Made by a program: the position numbers and the translations under genes. Shown here piece after piece: positions 33,071 to 44,400 of a stretch of DNA of 64,000 nucleotides; within the stretch, counting starts at the first letter, position 1; each line of letters begins with the position of its first letter. Below the pieces are notes generated by a model that saw nothing but the letters and a program-made list of their open reading frames with translations, made no database searches and had not been told where the DNA came from. The stretch is taken from contig NZ_CP104275.1 in assembly GCF_025244925.1 (NCBI RefSeq), positions 310,001-374,000 of the forward strand, read 5' to 3'. The DNA is from Arthrobacter zhaoxinii (GTDB lineage Bacteria; Actinomycetota; Actinomycetes; Actinomycetales; Micrococcaceae).

Positions 33071-33737
33071 GGAACCCCCCGAGGGGCGTCACCGCGGCAA
33101 CTCCGCGAAGAACGATCCGCGGGAATGGCACGGGCACCGGATCATCACCGGCGGTGAGCTTGGAGAGGTGTTCGCACCCACCGACGAGCCGGAGCTGGTA
33201 CGGCGTGCGAAGCGGCGCAGGCGGCTGCACAACTCGGTGGTCGGGTTCCTCGCGGTCCTCGTGCTGCTGGCGGCGGTCCTGGCACAGGGATTGATTTCGG
33301 GGTGGGTACGGCTGCCGAGCGCAGCACCCGATACCCCGGTGGGTCCGGTGGACGAATGTCCGGCCGGGCCTTTTCCGTATCTGGACCCCGGTACCGTGAC
33401 GCTCAATGTCTACAACGCGACCGCGTCGCCGGGCCTGGGCGGAATCGCGGGAAGCGCCCTGAGTGAGCGCGGTTTCCGGGTGGAGAACGTGGGCAACAGC
33501 AGTGTGAACCGAGCCGGCATGACGGCGCTGGTGGTGTCGGGTAGTTCCGGCCTCGCCGCCGCCTACACGGTGCAGCAGCATCTTCCCGGCACCGACTATG
33601 TGCTGGATGAGCGGACGGATGCCTCCGTGGACGTGGTCATCGGTTCCGCTTACGAGGGCCTCACCCCGCCGGAGCAGGCGGTTGACGCTGGCCCGGGTGC
33701 GCTGAGCTGCCCGGGGTCCGCGACGCCGGACGAGTAA
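33063..33737 (+). CDS. LytR C-terminal domain membrane protein
   Basis: A 224-residue protein with a basic cytoplasmic N-terminus, one membrane helix (about 59-79) and an external LytR_C domain (TVTLNVYNATASPGLGGIAGSALSERGFRVENVGNSS). The catalytic LytR-CpsA-Psr domain is absent, so it does not itself attach polymers to the wall. It starts inside the previous gene (eight-base overlap). A cell-envelope role is inferred from the domain. Confidence 0.85.
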   Translation: MTKEPPEGRHRGNSAKNDPREWHGHRIITGGELGEVFAPTDEPELVRRAKRRRRLHNSVVGFLAVLVLLAAVLAQGLISGWVRLPSAAPDTPVGPVDECPAGPFPYLDPGTVTLNVYNATASPGLGGIAGSALSERGFRVENVGNSSVNRAGMTALVVSGSSGLAAAYTVQQHLPGTDYVLDERTDASVDVVIGSAYEGLTPPEQAVDAGPGALSCPGSATPDE

Positions 33738-33797
33738 GGGTGCCGTCGTCCTGCTGTGTCCGGCCGGCGTCGAGCGGGAAGGGGCTGCCCTGGCTCC

Positions 33798-34505
33798 CTA
33801 GCATCCGTCCGGGCCGCAGGCCGGTCCGTCTACTGACGCCGGCGTCAGGTTCACCAGCGGATGGGATTCCTGCCAGGCCTGTTCCAGGGCCGAGGAGAAC
33901 AAGTCGGCCGGCTGCGCGCCGGAAATGCCGTACTTGTCATCGAGCACAAAGAACGGAACGCCGCTGATCCCGAGGGACCGGGCCTGCGCGATGTCAGCGC
34001 GAACGGCGTCGGCGTATTCATCCGTGGCCAGCATTGCCTTCACCCGGTCAGCAGACAGGCCGATACCGGTGCCGATCTGCACCAGGTCTTCAGCTGCGCC
34101 GATGTCCATGCCCTTTTCGAAGTGGGCCGAAAGCAGCGCTTCCTTGGCGGCGTCGGCACCCTCCAGTCCGGCTTCAGCGCCGGCGAGGTGGATCAGCCGG
34201 TGGGCGGAAAAGCTGTTGGCCACGACGAGGGAGTCGTAGTCGTAGGACAGTCCCTCGCCGGCGGCCTGGACGGTGACCTGATCCAGCATGCCGGCGAGCT
34301 GCCCGGGGTCGATGCCCTTGCGCTCGCTGAGGTATTCGACCTCGGTACCGTCAAAGTGTTCGGGCAGGGACGGGTCCAGCTGGAAGCTGTGCCAGCGGAC
34401 CTCCACTTCGTCCCGGTGCGGAAAGCGGGCCAGCGCGGTCTCGAAGCGGCGCTTGCCGATGTAGCACCACGGGCAGGCAATGTCGGACCAGATATCAATC
34501 TTCAT
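33798..34505 (-). CDS. DsbA/FrnE-family thiol oxidoreductase
   Basis: A 235-residue cytoplasmic DsbA-fold protein. The active site CPWC is in SDIACPWCYIGKRRFE (about 10-13), the cis-Pro in SGVPFFVLDD, and a CGPDGC tail is typical of FrnE. ATG 34505 starts the family homology; the reading frame upstream is unlike it. Members act as disulfide oxidoreductases under oxidative stress or are called 2-hydroxychromene-2-carboxylate isomerase-like. Confidence 0.9.
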   Translation of the reverse strand: MKIDIWSDIACPWCYIGKRRFETALARFPHRDEVEVRWHSFQLDPSLPEHFDGTEVEYLSERKGIDPGQLAGMLDQVTVQAAGEGLSYDYDSLVVANSFSAHRLIHLAGAEAGLEGADAAKEALLSAHFEKGMDIGAAEDLVQIGTGIGLSADRVKAMLATDEYADAVRADIAQARSLGISGVPFFVLDDKYGISGAQPADLFSSALEQAWQESHPLVNLTPASVDGPACGPDGC

Positions 34506-34522
34506 ATCCGGTGCAACGCAGA

Positions 34523-34605
34523 AAGGACCGGGAGCCATTCCCGCGGGGGATGCGGTAATGACTCCCGGTCCTTGCCGAGGCGGATACTGAAGCGGTATCC
34601 GCCTC
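34523..34605 (-). terminator. Tandem terminators after aceB
   Basis: Two hairpins follow the malate synthase stop. The first is GAGGCGGATAC / GTATCCGCCTC (34577-34587 and 34595-34605). The second is AAGGACCGGGAG / CTCCCGGTCCTT (34523-34534 and 34562-34573), with a nested GC hairpin and TTTC after it on the minus strand. They separate aceB from the FrnE-like gene. Confidence 0.7.
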
Positions 34606-34616
34606 ACCCCTCAGGG

Positions 34617-36248
<1,632 letters not shown>

Positions 36249-36289
36249 GGCGCTCTCCTTGGGATCTTTCAAGACTGAAGGGTGATGCT

Positions 36290-36325
36290 GCGGGGGCGCG
36301 GCTGCGGCTGCAGCCGCGCCCCCGC
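36290..36325 (-). other. Intercistronic stem-loop between aceA and aceB
   Basis: A perfect 16-bp GC-only-type stem (36290-36305 with 36310-36325) and a GGCT loop lie 27 bases after the aceA stop. No T-run follows on the minus strand. It may stabilise aceA mRNA or attenuate read-through into aceB. Confidence 0.6.
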
Positions 36326-36351
36326 GGGACCGCGGTAAGCGGGACAGCGGT

Positions 36352-37665
<1,314 letters not shown>

Positions 37666-37799
37666 TGCTTGTATCTCCTTGAAGTTCATCCCTGCGAACC
37701 GGTCCGCTTCAACCGGAATTTCGTGCTGTGAACTAAGCCTGTGCCAACAACAACCCCTCTTCTAGGGTTTATCTCTGGAAAGAAACGCAGTTCTTCGCG

Positions 37800-37805
37800 T
37801 AATCT
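37800..37805 (+). promoter_or_regulatory. ramB -10 box, leaderless
   Basis: TAATCT ends six bases before the GTG start. The 146-base aceA/ramB divergent region also holds an A/T-rich GAAAGAAACGCAG element (37778-37790) and the inverted repeat AACCC/GGGTT (37752-37769). RamB or another acetate regulator could bind here, but no consensus match is certain. Confidence 0.5.
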
Positions 37806-37811
37806 GAAAAT

Positions 37812-39311
37812 GTGACGCCTACTACATGGAATAGACCCGCTCCGGACTCCCCGAAGGGCGGATTGGGGCCCGACGCCGAGCGGACGCTGGATGTCATCAG
37901 CCTCGGCCGCCGCGTCCGGCACCTGCGCAAGGCCAAGGGCATGACGCTCGATGACCTGGGTGCCGCCGTCGGAACGGTGGCGTCCCAGCTGTCCCTGATT
38001 GAGAACGGCAAGCGCGAGCCCAAGCTCGGCATGATGCAGGCGCTGGCGGCGGCCCTCGAGGTCAGCATCGACTCGCTGCTGGGAGCCGAGCCGCCGAGCC
38101 AGCGCGCTGCCTTGGAAATCGAACTCGAGCGGGCGCAGCGCGGGCCGCTTTATGCCTCCCTCGGCCTGCCCAAGGTGCGGATCGGGTCGCGGCTGCCGAC
38201 CGACGTCCTGGAATCCCTGGTGGGCCTGCAGGCCGAGCTTGAGCGACGGCTTAACGACCAGATGGCCACCCCCGAGGAGGCGCGCCGGGCCAACGGAGAG
38301 CTGCGGGCAATGATGCGGGAGCGGAACAACTACTTCCCGGAATATGAGGCCGAAGCGCAGAAGGTGCTGGATTCGGTGGGGCACACGTCCGGCCCGCTGT
38401 CGCAGCACGTGATCGCCGATATCGCCGCGCACCTGGGGTTCAGCCTCCACCACGTGAACGACCTGCCGCACTCCACCCGCTCCGTCACCGACCTGAAGAA
38501 CCGGCGTATCTACCTGACCCAGTCACAGCGCTCGGACCACGATCCGCGGTCGGTGCTGCTGCAGGCCCTGGGCCATTACGTACTTCAGCACCAGACGCCG
38601 AGCAGCTACGGCGAGTTCCTGGGCCAGCGGGTGGCCACGAACTACTTCGCCGCCGCCCTATTGCTGCCGGAGAAGGCCACGGTGGAGTTCCTGCAGCGGG
38701 CCAAGGCTGCCAAGGAAATAGCCGTGGAGGACATCCGGGATGCCTTCGCGGTGTCCTATGAAACGGCCGCCCACCGGTTTACCAACCTCGCCACGGAGCA
38801 TCTGGGCATCCCCACCCACTTCCAGAAGGTGCACGAGAGCGGCATCGTCTACAAGGCCTATGAGAACGACGGCGTGACCTTCCCCGCCGACCACACCGGC
38901 GCCATCGAGGGCCAGCCGATCTGCCGGTACTGGACGTCGCGGGAAGTGTTTTCGGTGCCCGACCAGTTCAGTGCGTTCAACCAGTACACCGACACCCCGG
39001 CCGGCACGTACTGGTGCACCGCCCGGATTGAACGGGGATCGGCCGGCAAGTTCTCGCTCAGCATCGGGGTGCCGTACCAGCACGTGAAGTGGTTCCGCGG
39101 GCGGGACACCACCGCGCGGTCTCGCTCCCGCTGTCCTGATCCGGACTGCTGCCGTACCCCGCCGGGGGAGCTGGCCTCGCAGTGGTCCGGGTTCGCGTGG
39201 CCCAGCGCCCGGGCGCATTCGCACCTGCTCGCCGCCCTGCCGCCCGGTGCCTTCCCCGGCGTGGATGAGACCGAGGTGTATTCCTTCCTGCAGGCGCATT
39301 CGGAGCAATGA
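37812..39311 (+). CDS. ramB: RamB-type acetate-metabolism regulator (XRE HTH)
   Basis: A 499-residue regulator. An XRE helix-turn-helix spans about 28-85 (LGRRVRHLRKAKGMTLDDLG ... SQLSLIENGKREPKLGMMQALA). A central IrrE-like segment (HVIADIAAHLGFSLHHV) and a cysteine-bearing C-terminal domain (CPDPDCC) follow. RamB of C. glutamicum represses aceA, aceB and pta-ack during growth on glucose. The divergent position beside aceA agrees. Starts at GTG with a leaderless promoter. Confidence 0.92.
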   Translation: MTPTTWNRPAPDSPKGGLGPDAERTLDVISLGRRVRHLRKAKGMTLDDLGAAVGTVASQLSLIENGKREPKLGMMQALAAALEVSIDSLLGAEPPSQRAALEIELERAQRGPLYASLGLPKVRIGSRLPTDVLESLVGLQAELERRLNDQMATPEEARRANGELRAMMRERNNYFPEYEAEAQKVLDSVGHTSGPLSQHVIADIAAHLGFSLHHVNDLPHSTRSVTDLKNRRIYLTQSQRSDHDPRSVLLQALGHYVLQHQTPSSYGEFLGQRVATNYFAAALLLPEKATVEFLQRAKAAKEIAVEDIRDAFAVSYETAAHRFTNLATEHLGIPTHFQKVHESGIVYKAYENDGVTFPADHTGAIEGQPICRYWTSREVFSVPDQFSAFNQYTDTPAGTYWCTARIERGSAGKFSLSIGVPYQHVKWFRGRDTTARSRSRCPDPDCCRTPPGELASQWSGFAWPSARAHSHLLAALPPGAFPGVDETEVYSFLQAHSEQ

Positions 39312-39343
39312 CGCGAAGCCGGTTCCGCGGCTAGGGTGTAGCC

Positions 39344-40231
39344 ATGCCCGAGATGCCCGAAGTGCAGGGACTGGCCGATTTCCTGCGGTCCAAGCTGCTC
39401 CCGCCCGACGCGCCGGCCGCGGTGATTGCCGACGTCGAGGTGCTGTCCTTCCCGGTGCTGAAGACTGCGGCGGTGCCGTTGGAGGAGCTGTACGCGGGGC
39501 CGGTGTCCGACGTCGAGCGGCGGGGGAAGTTCCTGATCCTCACTGTCGGCGGCGTGCATCTGGTGATGCATCTGGCCAAGGCCGGCTGGCTCCGCTGGTC
39601 CGATGCCCTGAAGCCGGGGCATCTGCGCCCGGGCAGGGGACCGATGGCCCTGCGGGTGCGCTTTGCTGCCTCCGGTGACGGTGCAGCCGGGCCTGGCTTC
39701 GACCTCACCGAAGCCGGCACTCGGAAGTCGCTGGCGGTCTACGTTGTCCGGGACCTCGCGGACGTACCAGGGATTGCCCGGCTGGGTCCCGAAGCGCTCG
39801 ACGTCGGTGCGGCGGCCTTTACGGAACTGGTGACTTCGCACCGCGGCCAGATCAAGGGACTGCTGCGGGACCAGTCGGTCATCGCGGGGATCGGCAATGC
39901 CTACAGCGACGAGATCCTGCATGCAGCGCACCTGTCACCCTTTGCCATCGGCGCCAAGCTGGGGACGGACGAAGTGCAGAGGTTGTTTGAAGCGATGGGA
40001 GCCGTTCTGGACTCCGCGATCGAGAATGCCGCCGGCCGTCCCGCGGCGGAGCTGAAGGACTCCAAGCGCCAGGCCATGCGGGTGCATGCCCGGACCGGCG
40101 AGCCCTGCCCGGTGTGTGGTGACACCGTCCGCGAGGTGGCCTTCGCGGATTCCTCGCTGCAGTACTGCCCCACCTGCCAGACCGGGGGCAAGCTGCTGGC
40201 GGACCGGCGGATGTCCCGGCTGCTGAAGTAG
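39344..40231 (+). CDS. Fpg/Nei-family DNA glycosylase
   Basis: A 295-residue base-excision enzyme. The N-terminal PEMPEV gives the catalytic Pro2/Glu3, the helix-two-turn-helix is GLLRDQSVIAGIGNAYSDEILHAAHLSP, and a C-terminal zinc finger (CPVCG, then CPTCQTGG) is intact. Lys in the beta-turn is present in LAKAGWL. It removes oxidised bases and nicks DNA. TAGGGT ends six bases before the ATG, implying a leaderless mRNA. Confidence 0.92.
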   Translation: MPEMPEVQGLADFLRSKLLPPDAPAAVIADVEVLSFPVLKTAAVPLEELYAGPVSDVERRGKFLILTVGGVHLVMHLAKAGWLRWSDALKPGHLRPGRGPMALRVRFAASGDGAAGPGFDLTEAGTRKSLAVYVVRDLADVPGIARLGPEALDVGAAAFTELVTSHRGQIKGLLRDQSVIAGIGNAYSDEILHAAHLSPFAIGAKLGTDEVQRLFEAMGAVLDSAIENAAGRPAAELKDSKRQAMRVHARTGEPCPVCGDTVREVAFADSSLQYCPTCQTGGKLLADRRMSRLLK

Positions 40232-40345
40232 CTGCGCGGCCAATCAAAGGGGGGAGTGCATTCAATGGACTATGTCGACGGGAGTCGGTTCGGGCCACTT
40301 GCGCGGAGCTATAGGGATGCAGCAACCTGAGGTTATACGTGGACA

Positions 40346-40382
40346 TTGTGTGGTCATGCGACAACAAATTCTGTGTTATCGT
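40346..40382 (+). promoter_or_regulatory. Candidate promoter of the tRNA-like RNA
   Basis: TATCGT (40377-40382) ends six bases before G40389, the first base of the tRNA-like fold, the same spacing as leaderless starts elsewhere in the window. An upstream TTGTGT (40346-40351) is a poor, far -35. If correct, the RNA would start at its own acceptor base and need no 5' processing. Confidence 0.4.
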
Positions 40383-40388
40383 AAATCC

Positions 40389-40458
40389 GGCCGATTGGTG
40401 TAACGGGTAACACGTCATCATGAGATGAAGTTTCCAGGTTCGATTCCTGGGTCGGCGG
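40389..40458 (+). ncRNA. tRNA-like RNA with a four-base anticodon loop
   Basis: The 70 bases fold as a cloverleaf. The acceptor stem is 40389-40395 with 40451-40457 (five Watson-Crick pairs, one wobble, and a G-G mismatch at pair 1-72). The D stem is GTGT/ACAC, the anticodon stem TCATC/GATGA and the variable loop AGTTT. The T arm is CCAGG-TTCGATT-CCTGG. The anticodon loop is ATGA, three bases short of seven, so no normal anticodon exists. CCA is not encoded. It is the only tRNA-like element in the window and ends 59 bases before a HEPN-motif gene. It could be a decoy/regulatory RNA or a degenerate tRNA. Confidence 0.7.
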
Positions 40459-40492
40459 AGTGCAGGAGAAATCACCCTGCATTGCGCCGACC
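40450..40492 (+). repeat. Hairpin competing with the tRNA-like acceptor stem
   Basis: GGTCGGCG (40450-40457), the 3' acceptor strand of the tRNA-like fold, pairs perfectly with CGCCGACC (40485-40492). Inside is TGCAGG/CCTGCA (40461-40466 and 40476-40481). This pairing and the cloverleaf acceptor stem cannot coexist, so two alternative structures are possible upstream of the HEPN gene. Confidence 0.6.
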
Positions 40493-40517
40493 TAGGAATC
40501 ATAGGTAAGGGCGGCTG

Positions 40518-41240
40518 ATGCAGGACCTCTTCTCGGCCCATATGGGTAACCACAAGGCGTTGGACCGTGCTTTCGATGTAGTGTCGCGTGCGTGTAAGGA
40601 TGCGATTCGTCGTGAAGATACCGATGAGATTGATGCTCTTACTAAAACTTGTGCCTTTCTTCTTGGGGCCAAGATGGAGAATCGATTGTTCCGTCTGGTC
40701 TACGAGGATGGCGCGTTTGGCGACAGTGCAATCGCAGGTATTATCGGGGCAAGGTCTATAGAGCAGGCTTGGAAAACCGCGATTACCGAAGCTTTTGCGA
40801 AGCGCTACCAAGTCCGGCCAGAACGGGTCCCTTCGGGATTAGGGTTTACGGACCGGGAGCGATATAAAGAGCTAATCCGAATTGTTGATAAGCAGCTTGT
40901 CCCCGTCATAACTTTGCGGAACATTCTCGCGCACGGGCAATGGCATCGGGCGTTGAACTCTGAGCGAAGTCGAGTCGATACGTCTCGCATGAACATTATG
41001 ATGACCACTCGGCTATGGCACCTAATGGTGCGTGCCAATTTGCTGGAGCATCTAGTCAGACTCGTTCACGATTTGGCGGTAACTAGGGATGCCTTCGAGC
41101 GTGACTTTGATAAACACTGGGCCGATCTGAACGCCGCAAGTCAGAGGCTCGAGCAAAATAACTATGCAGTTTGGGAAGAGAACTTGGTGAGACGCTACTC
41201 AAAACGACCGAAGACTGCTCGCCGAGTTGCTCGAGGTTGA
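40518..41240 (+). CDS. HEPN-motif protein, putative ribonuclease
   Basis: A 240-residue, mostly helical, soluble protein with the HEPN catalytic motif R-x4-H at 134-139 (TLRNILAHGQW), where Asn follows the Arg as in active HEPN nucleases. Nothing else is recognised. Base composition and codon use are markedly lower in GC than all neighbours, suggesting transfer from elsewhere. ATG 40518 follows AAGGGCGG. The tRNA-like RNA and switch hairpin lie directly upstream on the same strand and may share its transcript. Many HEPN nucleases cut tRNA, but no target can be read here. Confidence 0.75.
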   Translation: MQDLFSAHMGNHKALDRAFDVVSRACKDAIRREDTDEIDALTKTCAFLLGAKMENRLFRLVYEDGAFGDSAIAGIIGARSIEQAWKTAITEAFAKRYQVRPERVPSGLGFTDRERYKELIRIVDKQLVPVITLRNILAHGQWHRALNSERSRVDTSRMNIMMTTRLWHLMVRANLLEHLVRLVHDLAVTRDAFERDFDKHWADLNAASQRLEQNNYAVWEENLVRRYSKRPKTARRVARG

Positions 41241-41362
41241 ACATCCCTGCACTTGTAAAGGTTAAAGGGAACGGATAACCCGATTGGGCTATCCGAGAAT
41301 ATACAGAACGTCAGCGCGACGTGCTAAGTAGCCGACTGCTATGGCTTTGTTCGATACACGAC

Positions 41363-41392
41363 AGCGGGCCCCGGATTTCTCCGGGACCCGCT
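41363..41392. terminator. Terminator of the subtilase gene
   Basis: AGCGGGCCCCGG / CCGGGACCCGCT forms a 12-bp stem with one mismatch and a six-base loop, 26 bases beyond the protease stop. The rest of 41241-41417 shows only a weak GGATA/TATCC hairpin after the HEPN gene. Confidence 0.65.
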
Positions 41393-41417
41393 CTTCGTTC
41401 CAGTACAGCGCTACGTG

Positions 41418-44400
41418 TTAGCCGCGGCCACCGCCGTGGCCGCCGCCGTGACCGTTGCCGCCCTTGCACTTCTGGGCTTCAAAGCGGTCCTTGTAGGTGG
41501 CCTTTTCGACCTTGCCCTTACCGGTGGAGGTGAGGTTGACTGTGACGTCGCCTACCTTGATGGAGGACTGGCGGGTCTTGATGACCACCGACTTGCTCTT
41601 GCCCGGATCCAGCTTGTTCACCGTCGCGGTGCCGTAGCTGGACTTCACCGTCGCATTGACCTGCTTGGTCCCGGTGTTCTTGACCGTGACCGCAATCTCG
41701 GCACCCGAACCCGAGCACTTGCTGACCGCGCTGACCGGGTTGGCCGGCGTGGGCTTGGTCGGTGTGGGCTTAGGCGTAGCCGTCTTGGTGGGAGTCGGCT
41801 TCGGCGTCGCCGTCGGTTTGGGTGTTGCCGTAGAGGTGGGAGTCGGCGTCGGGACCGGAACCACCTTGGCCGGTACCTTGACCGGGACCACTTCCGCCTT
41901 GCCGCCGTCGCCGTTGGCGCCGCTCAGGTCACCGGTGGCGTTGTGCAGGTGCAGGAACAGCGCCTTCGCGTCGGTGGTGCCGGCGCTGCGGGTGACATCG
42001 ATCTTGCCGCCGTTGACGTCTGCGAACAGGCTGTCCGGTGTGGCGCCGGCGAAGGTCAATGCCGGGTTGGCGGCATCGAACGGGACGTACTCGGTGGTGT
42101 CGACAGGAACGCTCTCGCCCTGCTCATCCACGCTGTACGGGTTCCAGGTGGTGACCCGGTACCGCAACGGTGCCGATGCCGCGTTTACATCCAGGCCCAG
42201 TGCCGTTGCCGAAACCGGCAGGGCAACCGCATTGGTATCGAAGGTGTTGGTATCAGTGCCGCCCTGAACACCGTTGGCACCGGTCTGGTCCACGGCTACT
42301 GCGGTGCCGTCGGCGTTCAAACGGTAAGTCGTCGCCAGGACCAGGTCCACGTCGGCCGCACGGGACGTGACGGTGACGAAGTCCGGGACCGAGTCACCAT
42401 TGGTGTCGATCTCCACGTCAATCTCGAACGCACCGCCCAGCATGGGCCAGTTGGCCCAAGTGCTGACACCGAAGTTCACGACGGACGTCTGAAGATCGCC
42501 GCCGGCAGCCTTCAGCGTCGGAATCGTGGAAGATGCACCCACCGCTTGTACGTCCATGGCGTACATGGAATCCATCTTCACGGAGTCCAGCCGCGGACTC
42601 TCCGCGCCGAGGACCAGGGGCGAAACCAGGGACAGGTAGCGCGAGGCACCCGTACCCTGGATGAGTTCACGGCCCTGCAGTGTCACGGTGCTCTTCAACG
42701 CCTCGGAGTCCGCGAAGGCGATTTCCTTGCCCGCACTCATCTCCGACGTCGGCTTCGGGGCCGAATAGACGGGAACCCGCAATGTGGGCGTGCCGTTGCC
42801 GGCAAACTGCACCCGGCCGGACACATCAGCCAGGAACTGCCTGGAAATACCCGCCTGCTCGGTATCGGCGGCGGGGTCAATAGTCTTGGCCAGCGCAGCC
42901 GGGTCGGAAATGCTCAACGTCACGTCCACGGTGGCCTTGCCGTTGCCCGGCACGTTCACCGAGGGAGTGGTGCTGATGACGACGCCGGGCATGGTGGACG
43001 CCTGCAGGTAGCTGACGTTGTAGGAGACAGGACGATCGGACTTGTTCTCCACCGTGACCTGGCGGGTCAGCACCAGGGCTTCCTTGCCCAGCTCCATCAC
43101 ACCGAAGTTGACGCTGGTCAGAGCCGGATCCTCGGTGGCGTACGCCAGGACCTTGTTATTCAGCGCATCAAGGGCATCTACCCGGCCGGCACCGACCCGG
43201 TTGGGCCCTTGAACGGCACCGCTTGCCGTGAGCAGGTCATGCGTTGCGGTGTTCATGATGGCGGTCTTGATCTCGTAGGGGTTCAAATCCGTAGCCGCGT
43301 AGAGCAGGGCCGCAATACCGGCCACATGCGGGGTGGCCATGGACGTGCCGCTGCTGACTGCTGCACCGGTGCCGGAGCCGACGGCGGCTGATCCGATGGC
43401 CGAACCCGGCGCCGCGACGTCGGGCTTCACGATTCCGTTGGAACCGTGCACTCCGCGGGAGGTGAACGGGCTGACGGTGTCACCGACACCCGACGGGGCG
43501 CTGGTGGTGGCCATGTAGGCCGGTGACAGGTGCAGGGTCAGTGCCCCTGCTTCGGCGGCCGGACGCAGCCGGTCCGAGGAGTCGACATTGAGCTGGATGC
43601 CGGGAATGGCGGTGTTTCCGCCGATACCCGATTCAAAGACCGAACGCGGGGAATCGAGCACCACACCGGTGGCTCCGGCGGCCTGGGCATTGTTGAACCG
43701 GACCCCCGAACCGCAGGGGAAAGCACCGTTTTCTTCCCACTGGATCCAGACCCATTTCCCGGTCAGGGAGCCGGCCGGGAAGGCGTTGCAGCCAAAACGG
43801 TTGTCTGCCGGAGCCATCACTACATCGCCGGTGAGCTGTGCTTCCGTAACTGCCGAGTAGTTGAAGTTGGAGGAGTACTGGCCGGCAACGGCTGCGGCCG
43901 GTTCGGTCGATCCGGCCGGGGCGATGACGTCGGCGCGGTCGAGAGTGACCCGGGTACCGATGGTGCTTGCGACGGTCAGAGCCGACTTTGCGTTGCCGGG
44001 GGACCCGCCGATGTCATAGACATCGCCGGCGTTGCCTGAAGCGACGACGGAAAGGATGCCCTGTTCGGTGAGCTTGTTGACGATGTCATTCTCGGGATCG
44101 TCCACCGGGCTGTAGTCGGAGCCGAGGGACATATTCACTACCTGGGCGCGGTCCGAGAAGTCGCCATCGCCGTTGGGGTCCAGCACGTAGTCCAGCGCTT
44201 GGCCAACCACCTCGGAGGAGCCGGCGCAGCCGAAGACACGGATGCTCACGAGCTGGGCATCCGGGGCTGAGCCGGGGCCGATCCGCATGGAATCGACCTG
44301 TTCCGCCGTGAGGGTGGAGTAGTCGCCGCGGAAAGCGGAGCCGTCGTTGTTGGTGCCGTACCCGGCTGCGGTACCGGCCACATGGCTGCCGTGTCCGCCG

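Noticed and set aside
40389..40458. An ordinary tRNA-Met (CAT anticodon) or tRNA-Leu (GAG).
   Set aside because: Either anticodon requires breaking the five perfect anticodon-stem pairs, or leaves too short a variable loop or a poor D stem. The fold with a four-base loop satisfies every arm.
40232..41417. A classical integrative element at the tRNA-like site.
   Set aside because: No integrase, excisionase or direct repeat of the tRNA-like 3' end is present on the right side of the HEPN gene.
41415..43391. A 658-codon plus-strand frame opposite the subtilase.
   Set aside because: Arg/Gly/Val-rich shadow translation; the minus strand has an intact catalytic triad and signal peptide.
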